NCBI RefSeq assembly: GCF_024436055.1
Contig: NZ_JANFNH010000038.1
Span: forward strand, 1-64,000
Length of the DNA stretch: 64,000 nt
Direction of reading: 5' to 3'
DNA from: Streptantibioticus rubrisoli
GTDB taxonomy: Bacteria; Actinomycetota; Actinomycetes; Streptomycetales; Streptomycetaceae
The first letter of the stretch is position 1. Each line of letters starts with the position of its first letter. Positions 47,112 through 56,764 of this stretch are shown here, piece after piece. The notes beneath the pieces were generated by a model. It worked only from the letters and a program-made list of their open reading frames with translations, was not told the origin of the DNA and searched no databases. A program made the translations under genes and the position numbers.

Positions 47112-47879
47112 TCAGATCCCCACATTGAAGCCGGTGGCCCAGGTCTGCATCTGGGAGACGATCCGGTCCCACGCTCCGGTCACCAGCAGCACGCCGACCA
47201 CCACCAGCATGCCGCCGCCGATCCGCATCACCCAGGCGTAGTGCCGTTTGACGAACGCGAAGGCGCCGAGCGCCCTTCGGAACGCTATCGCGGCGAGGAT
47301 GAACGGCAGCCCGAGGCCCACGCAGTACACGGCGGTGAGCAGGGCGCCGCGGGCCGCGCTCGCCTGGTTGAAGGAGAGCGCCTGCACCGCGGCGAGCGTC
47401 GGCCCCAGGCACGGGGTCCAGCCAAGCCCGAACAGCACACCGAGCACCGGCGCTCCGGCGAGTCCGATCGACGGGCGCTTGTGCAGCCGGAACTCGCGCT
47501 GGAACACGCCCGGCAGCACCCCCATGAAGGCCACGCCCAGCAGGATGGTCAGCGCGCCGAGCACGACGGTGATGGTGCCCTTGTACTCCTGCAGCGTGTA
47601 CCCGAAGCCGCCGAACAGCGTGCCGCCGGAGACGAAGACGGCGGTGAAGCCCAGTACGAACAGCGAGGCACCGGCGGCCATCCGGCCGCGCTTGGCGTTG
47701 CCCAGGTCGGCTCCGGAGACGCCGGTCACATAGGAGAGGTAGCCGGGCACCAGCGGCAGCACGCACGGCGAGAAGAACGAGACCAGGCCGCCGATGAGCG
47801 CCACCGGGACGGCCAGCAGCAGCGCCCCGGTCATCACCGTCTGGTTGGGCGCGTCGATGGCGGCGGCCAGGAGCGTCAC
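47112..47879 (-). CDS. ccdA: CcdA-type thiol-disulfide membrane transporter
   Basis: A 255-residue six-helix protein related to the centre of DsbD. SFFSPCVLPLVPGYLSYV holds the first redox Cys, GLGWTPCLGPTLAAV the second. It moves reducing equivalents across the membrane to ResA, keeping apocytochrome Cys reduced. GTG start one base after the resA stop. Confidence 0.94.
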   Translation of the reverse strand: MTLLAAAIDAPNQTVMTGALLLAVPVALIGGLVSFFSPCVLPLVPGYLSYVTGVSGADLGNAKRGRMAAGASLFVLGFTAVFVSGGTLFGGFGYTLQEYKGTITVVLGALTILLGVAFMGVLPGVFQREFRLHKRPSIGLAGAPVLGVLFGLGWTPCLGPTLAAVQALSFNQASAARGALLTAVYCVGLGLPFILAAIAFRRALGAFAFVKRHYAWVMRIGGGMLVVVGVLLVTGAWDRIVSQMQTWATGFNVGI

Positions 47880-47880
47880 G

Positions 47881-48501
47881 TCACTTCTCCGCGACGATCG
47901 GGTCGAGCGCCTTGCGCAGTTGGTCGGTGGTGAGCGCGGTGAGCATGCGGACCGCGATCTTCTGGTCGCGGTCGATGATCAGGGTGGTGGGAATGGACTG
48001 CGGGGGCAGGCTGCCGCGGGGGAACTTCACCAGCAGGTTGCCGTCCGGGTCGTAGAAGCTCGGGTACGTGATGCCGAAGCTGCGCTCGAAGCTCTTGGAT
48101 TGCGCGGTGCTGTAGTCGCGGATGTTGATGCCGACGAACTGCACGCCCTTGCTGGCGGTGTCCTTGGCGACCTGGGCGAGGTTGGGCGCCTCGGCGCGGC
48201 ACGGGTCGCACCACGATCCCCAGACGTTCAGCACGACGACCTTGCCCTTGAACTGGGAGAGCGACAGTTGCTGACCGTCGACCGACTTGCCGGAGATGTC
48301 AGGGGCGGCGGGGCGCTCGCCCTTGGGCACGGTGGTGATCTGGCCGTTGCCCTGGACGAACTTGGTGTCCGACGAGCCCGAGGAGGAGCCCCCGGAGACC
48401 GAGCCGCACCCGGCCAGTGCCAGCACAAGAGCGGCTCCCGTGGCCAGCGCGGCGGCGGCGCGGCGACGGGGGCCCGATTGCGGGAGGCGCGTCAGACTCA
48501 T
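47881..48501 (-). CDS. resA: thioredoxin-like lipoprotein ResA
   Basis: A 206-residue lipoprotein (lipobox LAGC near residue 32) with a thioredoxin fold; the redox pair is in WCDPC near residue 97. It reduces the CXXCH Cys of apocytochrome c before heme attachment. First gene of the resA-ccdA-resB-ccsB operon, all within a few bases of each other. Confidence 0.93.
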   Translation of the reverse strand: MSLTRLPQSGPRRRAAAALATGAALVLALAGCGSVSGGSSSGSSDTKFVQGNGQITTVPKGERPAAPDISGKSVDGQQLSLSQFKGKVVVLNVWGSWCDPCRAEAPNLAQVAKDTASKGVQFVGINIRDYSTAQSKSFERSFGITYPSFYDPDGNLLVKFPRGSLPPQSIPTTLIIDRDQKIAVRMLTALTTDQLRKALDPIVAEK

Positions 48502-48694
48502 GTGAAAAGTTTCGCATGCCCCTCCCCTCGCCCCTTAGCACCCCCCGCCATTCCCCTTCAACCCCCACCCCACCAGCAAGGACACCAGACCATCGGGGCT
48601 CCACTCCCAAGCCCCCAGCGGGGACTGCGCCCACGCGCACCCCTTCACGAGCACGGGAACGAACACCCAAGAACCCGGACATAAACCAACAAGG

Positions 48695-48796
48695 CCCCCA
48701 AAGAGAACTCCCTGGGGTGCAGGGGCGGAGCCCCGCCAGGGGCCTGGGGGCGGAGCCCCAAAGAAAACTCCCCCGGGGTGCGGGGGCGGAGCCCCT
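48695..48796. repeat. ~41-bp direct repeat with internal palindromes
   Basis: Two copies (about 48695-48735 and 48756-48796) of CCCCAAAGARAACTCC(C)CNGGGGTGC followed by RGGGGCGGAGCCCCNG. Each contains the GGGGCGGAGCCCC palindrome; a third such palindrome lies between them (48746-48759). Located just past the stop of the deacetylase-like gene and before the resA promoter, so probably terminators for the former. Confidence 0.75.
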
Positions 48797-48801
48797 GCGG
48801 G

Positions 48802-50028
48802 TCAGACGGTCTTGGTGTAGGCCTGCCAGCCTTCCTTCGGCGCCTCGCCCACGTTCAACATCCGAAGCTTCGCCAGAAGCTTCGGATCCTGCGCGTCAAG
48901 CCAGTTCACATACTGCTTGAACGACACCAACCGCACATCCGACCGCTTCTCGTCCGCGATCTGCTTGAGCGCCTCCTCGACGGCGTCCATGTATATCCCG
49001 CCGTTCCACTGCTCGAAGTGGTTGCCGATGTAGAACGGCGCGCGGTTCGTCTCGTACGCCCGCTTGAACCCCTGCACATACGCCTCCGTCGCCTGCTGGC
49101 GCCAGCCGGGGTAGTTGCGCGGGTCGCTCTTGGTGGCGTTCTTCGACTGGTTGTAGAGCATGTTGAAGTCCATCGAGAGGACCTCGAACTTCCGCCCGGG
49201 GAAGGGTATGGCCTGAAGCGGCAGGTCCCAGATGCCGTGCTTCTTCGTCGGCCATATCTGCAGTCCGCCGGGCGAGCTGGCGTCGTAGCGGAAGCCGAGC
49301 TTCTTCGCCGTCGGCAACCAGTTGTCCTGACCGAGCAGGCACGGCGTCCGGCCGCCGACCATCTCCTTGCGGTAGTCGAACGGCAGCGACTGCACATCGG
49401 TGAAGCCGGTGTTCGTCTTCCACTTGGTGACGAAGTCGACCGCCTGCTGGATCTCGCTCTCCCACTGCGCCGGAGTCCAGCGCGCGACCGAACCGTGACC
49501 GTCGCAGAAGTGTCCGTTGAAGTGGGTGCCTATCTCGTGCCCTTCGAGCCACGCCGACCGCACCTGCTCAAGGGTCATCTTGATGTGCTCGTCGCTGAAG
49601 TACCCGATCGCGGACGCGCCCACCGGGTTGTTCGGCGGCCGGTAAAGGTGCTTCTTCGACTCCGGCAGGCAGTACAGGCCGGACAGGAAGAACGTCATCT
49701 TCGCGTTGTGGTCCCGCGCCAGCTTGCGGAACCGCTGGAACAGCCCGTTGTCCAGCTCGCCCGCGCCGTCCCAGGAGAAGATCACGAACTGCGGCGGCGT
49801 CTGGCCGGGTTCCAGCCGCTCGACGGTCGGCTGGTTCGGCTGCGGCCCGGTGTCGGAGGTCGAGCCGTCACCGATCGGCGTGCCCGCGGGCTGGCTGGGG
49901 TCGGCGGCCCCGCCCTGCGGCCCGGCGGCGTTGGGTTTGGAACCACTGGTGCTGGAGCAACCGACGGCCGCGCCCATCGCAGCCCCCGCGGTCAAAGTGA
50001 GCAAGCCCCTTCGGGTCATCGAACGCAT
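48802..50028 (-). CDS. polysaccharide-deacetylase-like Tat lipoprotein
   Basis: A 408-residue exported protein. Signal MTRRGLLTLTAGAAMGAAVGC combines twin Arg with a lipobox. After a Pro/Gly/Ser-rich linker (about 20-70) the domain starts VIFSWDGAGELDNG (the Asp motif), continues KMTFFLSGLYCL, and HEIGTHFNGHF supplies the HxxxH metal pair of NodB-like deacetylases. Start 50028 is favoured by a GCGGGA site; an ATG 5 codons earlier is possible. Likely acts on wall or surface polysaccharide; substrate unknown. Confidence 0.78.
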   Translation of the reverse strand: MRSMTRRGLLTLTAGAAMGAAVGCSSTSGSKPNAAGPQGGAADPSQPAGTPIGDGSTSDTGPQPNQPTVERLEPGQTPPQFVIFSWDGAGELDNGLFQRFRKLARDHNAKMTFFLSGLYCLPESKKHLYRPPNNPVGASAIGYFSDEHIKMTLEQVRSAWLEGHEIGTHFNGHFCDGHGSVARWTPAQWESEIQQAVDFVTKWKTNTGFTDVQSLPFDYRKEMVGGRTPCLLGQDNWLPTAKKLGFRYDASSPGGLQIWPTKKHGIWDLPLQAIPFPGRKFEVLSMDFNMLYNQSKNATKSDPRNYPGWRQQATEAYVQGFKRAYETNRAPFYIGNHFEQWNGGIYMDAVEEALKQIADEKRSDVRLVSFKQYVNWLDAQDPKLLAKLRMLNVGEAPKEGWQAYTKTV

Positions 50029-50223
50029 GCTGTTTCCCGCCATCCGCGGTCGTGTTCCTACTGCCGTCGCCACGTCTGTGTGGGTGCGCTTTGCCCACGC
50101 ACACGGAATAAGACGGCACCCCTCGGCCCACGGTTCCTGGCCAGTTGGCGGAAAATCACACAGCGGCCGGATGGCGGGAAACCGCCATCCGGCCGCTACA
50201 CGTTCTTCAGGGAACCGCTACCG

Positions 50224-50904
50224 CTAGGCCCCGTACCCCTTCGTGCCGCCCTTCGCCCTGGCGCCCGGCAGCAGATGCGCGGGGACCAGGTCGCGGGCGG
50301 GCTCGCTGTAGCCCACCGACACGATCTTGTCGCCACGGTAGGTGAAGCTGGTCAGACTCGCCAGCGTGCACTGCCGCTTGCGCGGGTCGTGCCACAACCG
50401 TCGGCGCTCCACGAAGCTGCGCACCACCCAGATCGGCAACTGGTGGCTGACGCACACCGCTTCGTGCCCACGGGCCGCGTCCCGCGCCGCGCCGAGCGCC
50501 GCCATCATCCGTACGACCTGCTCGATGTACGGCTCACCCCAGCTCGGCTTGAACGGGTTTGTCAGGTGCTTCCAGTTCGCCGGTCTCCTCAGCGCGCCGT
50601 CGCCGACGCCGAAGGTCTTGCCCTGGAAGACGTTGTCCGCCTCGATCAGCCGCTCGTCGGTGGCGACGGTCAGCTCGTGGGCGGCGGCGATCGGCGCCGC
50701 CGTCTCCTGCGCCCGCTCCAGCGGCGAGGCCACGACATACCGGATGTCCCGGTCCGCGAGGTGCTCGGCGACCCGGTCGGCCATCTTCCGGCCGAGTTCG
50801 GACAGGTGGTACCCGGCCAGCCGCCCGTACAGCACGCCGTCCGGGTTGTGCACCTCGCCGTGCCGCATCAGGTGGACGACGGTGATGTCCTGGTCGCCGC
50901 TCAC
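50224..50904 (-). CDS. histidine phosphatase (phosphoglycerate mutase-like)
   Basis: A 226-residue enzyme with the LMRHGE motif (catalytic His15) and the second His in CVSHQLPIW. The GTG start overlaps the hemL stop (GTGAG), with GGAGG 7 bases upstream, so it is coupled to hemL. Not a glycolytic mutase by context; substrate unknown, a phosphorylated metabolite is likely. Confidence 0.85.
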   Translation of the reverse strand: MSGDQDITVVHLMRHGEVHNPDGVLYGRLAGYHLSELGRKMADRVAEHLADRDIRYVVASPLERAQETAAPIAAAHELTVATDERLIEADNVFQGKTFGVGDGALRRPANWKHLTNPFKPSWGEPYIEQVVRMMAALGAARDAARGHEAVCVSHQLPIWVVRSFVERRRLWHDPRKRQCTLASLTSFTYRGDKIVSVGYSEPARDLVPAHLLPGARAKGGTKGYGA

Positions 50905-52232
50905 TGGGTGGCCTCCTCGGTGGCCTTCGCGGCCGCCGTCGCCGCGGCCGGAAGCGCCGCCGCGATCCGCTCGACCGCCGCGTCGTCGTGCGACGCGGAG
51001 ACGAACCACGACTCGAACGCCGACGGCGGCAGGTACACGCCCTGCGCCAGCATCGAGTGGAAGAACGCGGTGAACCGGAACGCCTCCTGCGCCTTGGCCT
51101 CGGCGTAGTTGGTCACCGGCCGCTCGGTGAAGAAGACCGAGAACATGTTCCCCGCGGTCTGCACCCGGTGCGGCACACCCGCCTTGTCCAGCGCCTCGCC
51201 GACCACCCCCGCCACCTGGCTCGCCACCGCGTCCACCCGCTGGTACACCGCGTCGTCCAGCAGCCGCAGCTGCGCCAGGCCCGCCGCCGTCGCCACCGGG
51301 TTACCGGACAGCGTGCCCGCCTGGTAGACCGGCCCGGCCGGGGCGAGGTGCGCCATCACATCCGCCCGGCCGCCGAACGCCGCCGCCGGGAAGCCGCCGC
51401 CCATCACCTTTCCGAAGGTCATCAGGTCAGGGGCGACCCCGTCGATGCCGTACCAGCCCGCCTTGGAGACCCTAAAGCCGGTCATCACCTCGTCGGAGAT
51501 GTACAACGCGCCATTGTTGCGGCACAGATCGGCCAAACCCTGGTTGAAGCCGGGCAGTGGCGGGACCACGCCCATGTTGCCCGGCGAGGCCTCGGTGATC
51601 ACGCAGGCGATCTCGCCCGGGTGCGCCGCGAACGCCGCCCGGACCGCGTCCAGGTCGTTGTACGGCAGCACGACCGTGTCGCCCGCCTGGGCGCCGGTCA
51701 CGCCCGGGGTGTCCGGCAGGCCGAAAGTCGCCACGCCGGAACCCGCCGCCGCCAGCAGCGCGTCCACATGACCGTGGTAGCAGCCCGCGAACTTGATGAC
51801 CTTCGCCCGGCCGGTGAACCCGCGGGCCAGCCTGATCGCCGACATCGTCGCCTCGGTGCCGGACGAGACCAGCCGCACCTGCTCGACCGGCGCCACCCGG
51901 GCCACGATCTCCTCGGCCAGCTCGACCTCGCCCTGCCCGGGCGTGCCGAAGGACGTGCCGCGGGCCACCGCGTTCTGTACCGCCTCGGTCACGGTCGGGT
52001 GTGCGTGGCCGAGGATCATCGGCCCCCATGAGCACACCAGGTCCACATATTCCCGGCCATCGGCGTCAGTGAGGTATGGACCGGTACCGGACACCATGAA
52101 ACGGGGCGTACCACCCACGGCCCGGAAAGCGCGGACCGGAGAGTTCACGCCACCAGGCGTCACAGCGGCAGCCCGGTCGAAGAGGGTCTGCGAGACTGGT
52201 GCTTCGTACGCGTAGGGAATGCTCACATACAC
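50901..52232 (-). CDS. hemL: glutamate-1-semialdehyde 2,1-aminomutase
   Basis: A 443-residue PLP enzyme converting glutamate-1-semialdehyde to 5-aminolevulinate, the heme precursor. PLP Lys275 lies in [34 protein letters not shown] is the phosphate-binding region. Start may be ATG 52232 or the GTG two codons later. First gene of a two-gene unit with the histidine phosphatase. Confidence 0.95.
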   Translation of the reverse strand: MYVSIPYAYEAPVSQTLFDRAAAVTPGGVNSPVRAFRAVGGTPRFMVSGTGPYLTDADGREYVDLVCSWGPMILGHAHPTVTEAVQNAVARGTSFGTPGQGEVELAEEIVARVAPVEQVRLVSSGTEATMSAIRLARGFTGRAKVIKFAGCYHGHVDALLAAAGSGVATFGLPDTPGVTGAQAGDTVVLPYNDLDAVRAAFAAHPGEIACVITEASPGNMGVVPPLPGFNQGLADLCRNNGALYISDEVMTGFRVSKAGWYGIDGVAPDLMTFGKVMGGGFPAAAFGGRADVMAHLAPAGPVYQAGTLSGNPVATAAGLAQLRLLDDAVYQRVDAVASQVAGVVGEALDKAGVPHRVQTAGNMFSVFFTERPVTNYAEAKAQEAFRFTAFFHSMLAQGVYLPPSAFESWFVSASHDDAAVERIAAALPAAATAAAKATEEATQ

Positions 52233-52492
52233 ATGGTCTCAGAGGCTTGAACCGTTTCGCCGGGGAGGGCGTTTCATCATCAGGTCTCGGACTCGTATCT
52301 GAGACGATGATCGGGTTGCGCGGTTGGGCTTGCGAATGGTCGGGTAGTGAAATGCAGCCAGGTGGCGAACTGGGCGAGGGGACGGGTGACCGTGAACCCC
52401 AGCACGCCCGCCCCACCGGCAAACGGCGCCGACCCACCGGAACGGGGCGCCAGCGAGCCGCGGAGGGTGGAAACAGGGGTGGCCGAGTGGGG

Positions 52493-52921
52493 GTGACCTA
52501 CAAGTATTTCGGCGCGCCCGACGGCGCCACGGCGGCCCGGGTGCCGATCTCGATGCGCCCCGAGGAACTCGGTGGCGATGAGCTCGGCAATGGCATGTTC
52601 ACCAAGGTCAAGCCGGAAACGATGGCGGCGATGGTGCTCACCGGCATCGAGGGCATACCCCTGGCCAAGGTGCCGCCGCTGGAACTCGTGGTTCTTCACC
52701 CCGATTACGCCGTGGTGAAACTTCCCGTCAATGTCGTCGAACCGCTCCGCAAGGCTGGCGAGGAACAACTGGGCGCCGCCGCCTTCATCTGGTCCACCGT
52801 CCCCGACCGCCGCGGCCCCCGCGACGCGTTCGTGATCTACCAAATGCTCCACGAATGGCAGGACTTCGCCCAACGCTGCCACGAGACGGGGCATCAGATG
52901 TACTGCCTGGTGTGGCCGTAA
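52493..52921 (+). CDS. conserved small protein of unknown function
   Basis: A 142-residue soluble protein. GTG 52493 gives a start VTYKYFGAPDGATAARVPISMRPEELGGDELGN, which looks like a conserved N-terminus; the frame is open for ~290 bases upstream with Arg/Gly-rich translation unlike the rest, so longer starts are doubted. The end EWQDFAQRCHETGHQMYCLVWP has two Cys and two His. I do not recognise the family. Divergent from hemL. Confidence 0.6.
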   Translation: MTYKYFGAPDGATAARVPISMRPEELGGDELGNGMFTKVKPETMAAMVLTGIEGIPLAKVPPLELVVLHPDYAVVKLPVNVVEPLRKAGEEQLGAAAFIWSTVPDRRGPRDAFVIYQMLHEWQDFAQRCHETGHQMYCLVWP

Positions 52922-52923
52922 CT

Positions 52924-52952
52924 CCCCCGCCCGCCTCCTGCCGGGGCGGGGG
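52924..52952 (+). terminator. hairpin after the 142-residue protein gene
   Basis: CCCCCGCCC (52924-52932) pairs with GGGCGGGGG (52944-52952), starting three bases after the stop. Confidence 0.65.
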
Positions 52953-52985
52953 CGGTTGTCAGTGGGGTCTGCCACCATTCGGGCC

Positions 52986-53552
52986 ATGGACATCAACACG
53001 TTGCTGCGACAACTGGCCGACGAGTACAAGCCGTACTCTGGCCTGTCTCCCAAGGAGTTCCTGCGCGCCGGCGATCTCGCCGTCGCCGGGAGCGTGATCT
53101 TCAGTGAGCCCGACCCGGCGGAGTGGTCGATGTGCGACGGGGTACCGCACGGCAGATGGCCGGTGTACGTGGGCGTGTCGGAAAGTGGACACGTCACCTT
53201 GGCCGCGTTGCTGCTGGCGGAGCCCGAAGTCATCGCGGAGGCGGAGTTCGAGGACGCCTACGAGGACCACCAGCCGCTCAGCGAGGACATCGGACTGCTG
53301 TGGGACGAGACCGCCATGCACTCGCTGCGGTTCGGCGGGCCGCGGTCGGCCGACTTCCCCGATCTCGACGCCTTCGTGAAGCACGCCGAGGCCGCACTGG
53401 CCGCCGCGCCGGTGCCCTGGGTGGAGATACCCGCGAACCCGGAGACCGGATCCAACGTGCTGGCCTTCCCAGTCTGCGCGGACAGCGCGAACTGCTGGGC
53501 GGGGCGGGACGCGGACGGCAAGTTGGTCTGCGTGCTGTGCGTCAGCGACTGA
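52986..53552 (+). CDS. acidic protein of unknown function
   Basis: A 188-residue acidic soluble protein from ATG 52986 (an ATG-less 10-codon extension is open upstream but unsupported). It has YVGVSESGHVTLAALLLAEPEVIAEAEFEDAY in the middle and four Cys near the C-terminus (FPVCADSANCW ... LVCVLCVSD), which could bind a metal. No family recognised with certainty. It is read rightward and converges on the HTH gene 6 bases away. Confidence 0.6.
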   Translation: MDINTLLRQLADEYKPYSGLSPKEFLRAGDLAVAGSVIFSEPDPAEWSMCDGVPHGRWPVYVGVSESGHVTLAALLLAEPEVIAEAEFEDAYEDHQPLSEDIGLLWDETAMHSLRFGGPRSADFPDLDAFVKHAEAALAAAPVPWVEIPANPETGSNVLAFPVCADSANCWAGRDADGKLVCVLCVSD

Positions 53553-53558
53553 GCCGTC

Positions 53559-54301
53559 TCACGGCCCGCCCGTGTGGCAGGCGCCGTGGTAGCGCTGGAT
53601 CCAGTTGCCCTGCCCGATCCAGCCCTGGGCCGTCTTCATCATGCCGTTGACGACGACCGGTGGTTCCGGGGCGTAGAACACCTCGCTGGGTGAGTAGCGG
53701 GCGATGATGCTGTCGCGGTGCGGCGTGTCGAAGACCCGGACGTCGTTGTTGTTGCCGTCGGTCACCACGTACTTCCACGGGCAGAAAGTGCTGGTGGCCG
53801 CCGGGCTCGGCGCCACGCTGACCGGGCCGGGCGGCGGCTTCGCCGTGCCGGTACCGGAGTTGGAGGCCGCGGTGAGCGTGGCGCCCAGCGCGAAGCCGAC
53901 GAGCAGCCCGACCGCCAGCCACATCCAGCCGCTGCGCCCCGGCGCCGAGGGCCGCCAGCGCCGACCCGCGGCCGGTCCTGGGCACCGGCCGCCGGGTCCG
54001 GCTCGGGACCGGCGGACGCGTCCGTGTCGAACGCCGTACCGCTCTTCTCCGCCATCGCGGCGGCCCACAACTCCCGTACCGACTCCGGGTCTGCGCCCAG
54101 CGCGGCGCAGATCTTCTCCACCGTCGGCCAGGCGGGTACCGCCTTCCCGCGGAAGTAGCGCGACAGGGTGGAGTCGCTGATCGAGATGTCCCGTTCCACG
54201 GCCCGTAGCGTGCGCCCCGACAACTGGTGCATGCCGCGCAGCGCCTGGCCCAGTGCCTGGCGCGCCTGATGGTCCGACGGGTCCGTCCGCGGCTGCTTCA
54301 T
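53559..54301 (-). pseudogene. HTH-TM-SH3-like protein gene split by a frameshift
   Basis: Two minus-strand frames together make one protein. Frame A from ATG 54301 encodes an XRE-like HTH (LRGMHQLSGRTLRAVERDISISDSTLSRYFRGKAVP) and an acidic linker to about DTDASAGPEPDPAAG. It then becomes Arg/Pro/Gly-rich nonsense to 53762. Frame B, shifted by -1, continues from about 53985 with GRRWRPSAPGRSGW, one membrane helix (MWLAVGLLVGFALGATLTAA) and an extracytoplasmic SH3-like domain ending HGACHTGGP at 53559. The switch lies around 53960-54010. Real frameshift mutation, sequencing error in GC-rich DNA, or programmed shift cannot be told apart here. Confidence 0.65.
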
Positions 54302-54531
54302 GGCTGTCCCATGGTGTGCTTCACCTTGTCCCGCCTGGATGTCCCCGCAGCTCACGAACCTAGTTCGTGTCGAAAAATCCCGTCAACGCCGTACCGGGTT
54401 GCCTCACCGTTCCTCCACCCGGAACCCTCATTAACGCGGCGTACGGCCGCTGCCCTCGCGCGGCCCGTCGTCGTCTTCGCCCGCGGGGGAGCCGAAGACG
54501 ACGGCGGGACCGTCACGGGGGGCGGTACGTC

Positions 54532-54930
54532 TCAAACCCGCAGTCCCGGCAACACCTCGTCGGTCAGCAGCCGCAGTTGACGCTCGGCGTCCAACGAGCC
54601 GATCCGCGGCACCAGTTGGCGCGCACCCGCCTCGGTGTACGCACGCAGCCAGCACAGGCAGTCATCCGGCGAGCCACCGTAGAACGGCTGAAACATGCGC
54701 ATTTCGTCCAGCCCGCGGTCGTAGTACGCGCGGGTATACGCCTCCAACTCCCCCCGCGCACCAGCCGGATCGGCGTTCAGGTTGACCGTGGCGCAGAAGG
54801 CCGGGGTGATGCTGCCGGGCGCCCGGCCCGCGGCGACGGCCAGTTCGCCGATCCGCCGCCAGGCGAGCTGGGCACCGGCGGCGCACCGCCGAATCAGTCG
54901 GGCATAGGTATGTCGATCACGGCGTTACGC
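54532..54930 (-). pseudogene. C-terminal fragment of a luciferase-like flavin monooxygenase
   Basis: One minus-strand frame is open from a stop near 54930 to TGA at 54532 and has no usable ATG or GTG. Its translation (LAVAAGRAPGSITPAFCATV, then LEAYTRAYYDRG and FQPFYGGSPDDCLCWLRAYT) resembles the C-terminal ~130 residues of LLM-class F420/FMN monooxygenases, which are normally about 300 residues. The barrel's N-terminal half is missing. Probably a 5'-truncated relic. Confidence 0.55.
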
Positions 54931-54972
54931 TGGCCGAACGAAGATCCGGACCGCATGAGGGAGACGCGCAGT

Positions 54973-55728
54973 ATGAGCCGCCGCACCGCAGTAGTCACCG
55001 GAGCCAGCAGCGGCATCGGTGCCGCCACCGCCCGTCGGCTGGCCGCCTCCGGCTACCGGGTGGTACTGGCAGCGCGCCGCGCCGACCGCGTCGAGGAACT
55101 CGCCACCGAACTGGTCGAGGAGGGCCGGGACGCGGTGGCGTACGCGCTGGACGTGACCGACCGGGCGGCGGTCGACGCCTTCGCGGCGAGCCTGGACCGC
55201 TGTGACGTGCTGGTCAACAACGCGGGCGGCGCGCTCGGCGCCGACCGGGTCGAGGCGGCGGACCCCGCGGACTGGCGCCGGATGTACGAGGTCAACGTGC
55301 TCGGCGTGCTGCACCTCACCCAGGCCCTGCTGCCCGCCCTGCGGGCCAGCGGCGACGGCACGATCGTGGTGCTGTCCTCCACCGCGGGCCTGGCCACCTA
55401 CGAGGGCGGTGGCGGCTACGTCGCGGCCAAGCACGGCGCCCATGTGATCGCCGAGACGCTGCGGCTGGAACTGTGCGGTGAGCCGGTGCGGGTGATCGAG
55501 ATCGCCCCGGGCATGGTCAAGACCGAGGAGTTCGCGAAGAAGCGTTTCGGTGGCGACGAGGAGAAGGCCGCCGCCGTCTACGCGGGCGTCGCGGAACCGC
55601 TCACCGCACAGGACATCGCCGACACGGTGGACTGGGCGGTCACCCGTCCCTCGCACGTCAACATCGACCTCCTGGTGGTGCGCCCGCGAGCGCAGGCGTC
55701 CAACTACAAGGTGCACCGCGAAGGCTGA
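54973..55728 (+). CDS. short-chain dehydrogenase/reductase
   Basis: A 251-residue classical SDR. Cofactor loop TGASSGIG (residues 9-16), NNAGG near 84, and catalytic Ser / Tyr-x3-Lys (SSTAG ... GGYVAAK). ATG 54973 has GAGGGAG 9 bases upstream; an ATG six codons earlier (54955) is possible. The sequence after the active site (EIAPGMVKTEEFAKKRFGGDEEKA) fits NADP-dependent serine/3-hydroxy acid dehydrogenases of the YdfG type, but substrate is not established. Confidence 0.9.
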   Translation: MSRRTAVVTGASSGIGAATARRLAASGYRVVLAARRADRVEELATELVEEGRDAVAYALDVTDRAAVDAFAASLDRCDVLVNNAGGALGADRVEAADPADWRRMYEVNVLGVLHLTQALLPALRASGDGTIVVLSSTAGLATYEGGGGYVAAKHGAHVIAETLRLELCGEPVRVIEIAPGMVKTEEFAKKRFGGDEEKAAAVYAGVAEPLTAQDIADTVDWAVTRPSHVNIDLLVVRPRAQASNYKVHREG

Positions 55729-55813
55729 CCCGCCCGGCCCGGAAGGCCGTCCGACGGTTCTCCACTGTCCAAGGGGACACTCACTCCAAGCCCGGCCGTT
55801 GCGCGGCCAACTA

Positions 55814-55838
55814 CCGCCACCGGCAAGCTCGGTGGCGG
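55814..55838 (+). terminator. hairpin after the SDR gene
   Basis: CCGCCACCG (55814-55822) pairs perfectly with CGGTGGCGG (55830-55838) with a 7-base loop. Confidence 0.6.
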
Positions 55839-55966
55839 GCCATCAGGGTTGCGCCGTGGAGCGACCAGGGCCGGTGGGGCCGCGAGGCGGCACACGCGCG
55901 CCTGTCCGATCGACCCAACTGGGCGCGAAGACGGGCACCTTCAGTGCGCGTGAAACGATCAGCAGC

Positions 55967-56278
55967 ATGAACACCATGCGCCCCCGCCGAGCGATGGACA
56001 CTCCATGTGCCGTCCTGGTCGGCCTTCTCAGCGTGCTGGTCTGGGCTGTTCTCGCCTACAGCGCGATGATGAGCACCCTGTCCTTCGGCGCGCCCTCCGA
56101 GCAGGACCTCGCCCAGCAAGCCCAGGACGCGGCCGAGATCGCCTGGACGGCCACCGCCATCCTCGGCTGCGGGAGCGCGCTGGCCGCGCTACTGCGGCTG
56201 TGGCGCACCCTGACCGTTCACCTCGTCCTGTTCGGCACGGGGACGGCCGTTCTGTGGGCCGCGGCGCTCTCCCGGTGA
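55967..56278 (+). CDS. small two-helix or three-helix membrane protein
   Basis: A 103-residue protein with hydrophobic segments at about 15-38, 62-80 and 85-101, and a short acidic outside loop (GAPSEQDLAQQAQDAAE). Weak ribosome site. No family recognised; supported by composition and length only. Confidence 0.5.
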   Translation: MNTMRPRRAMDTPCAVLVGLLSVLVWAVLAYSAMMSTLSFGAPSEQDLAQQAQDAAEIAWTATAILGCGSALAALLRLWRTLTVHLVLFGTGTAVLWAAALSR

Positions 56279-56764
56279 ACGGGCGGTACGTGGCGGGGAA
56301 ATGACCGACCCTACCGCCGAGTGGGTCAGGCTGCACGGTCCACGCGGGCATTTGCCCCGCGGTGCGCGCCGCGAACGGCTGCGTGCGATCTCCCGAGAAG
56401 GTTCCGCTTCGCCTGCCGGAACATCCCGAAGCGCACGCCGACAGCGGCAATGGCGAGCAGGGCTGGTCACAGGCGTGGTGAAGCGGTCATCAGGCAGCTT
56501 GCGCAGCCACACCGTGAACCGGATGGCAGGGGGCACCGGGCTCGCGACGCGGAGGAACCGGCGAAGCCACACCGATGCGCCCCGTCAGACGATCAAGACC
56601 GCGGACTGCCGCCCACGACCAGCACGAGCACCCCGACCGAGCCCCCCGACCGAGCCTCACGCCAGGTCCCCTCACCAGCGCGTTCGAAGACGGCGAGGGT
56701 TCACTGATCTTCCCGGACCCGAACCACAGAACCTCGCGGGACCGCCCCGGGAACAAGACGTCCG
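56279..56764. other. 486-base region without a recognisable gene
   Basis: Several frames are open on both strands but all translate to Arg/Pro/Ser-rich sequence with no ribosome site or known motif. No tRNA, repeat array or strong hairpin was noticed. Confidence 0.5.

Noticed and set aside
45447-47933. An ~830-codon open frame antisense to resB and ccdA
   Set aside because: Low-complexity Arg/Gln/Glu translation antisense to well-supported genes.
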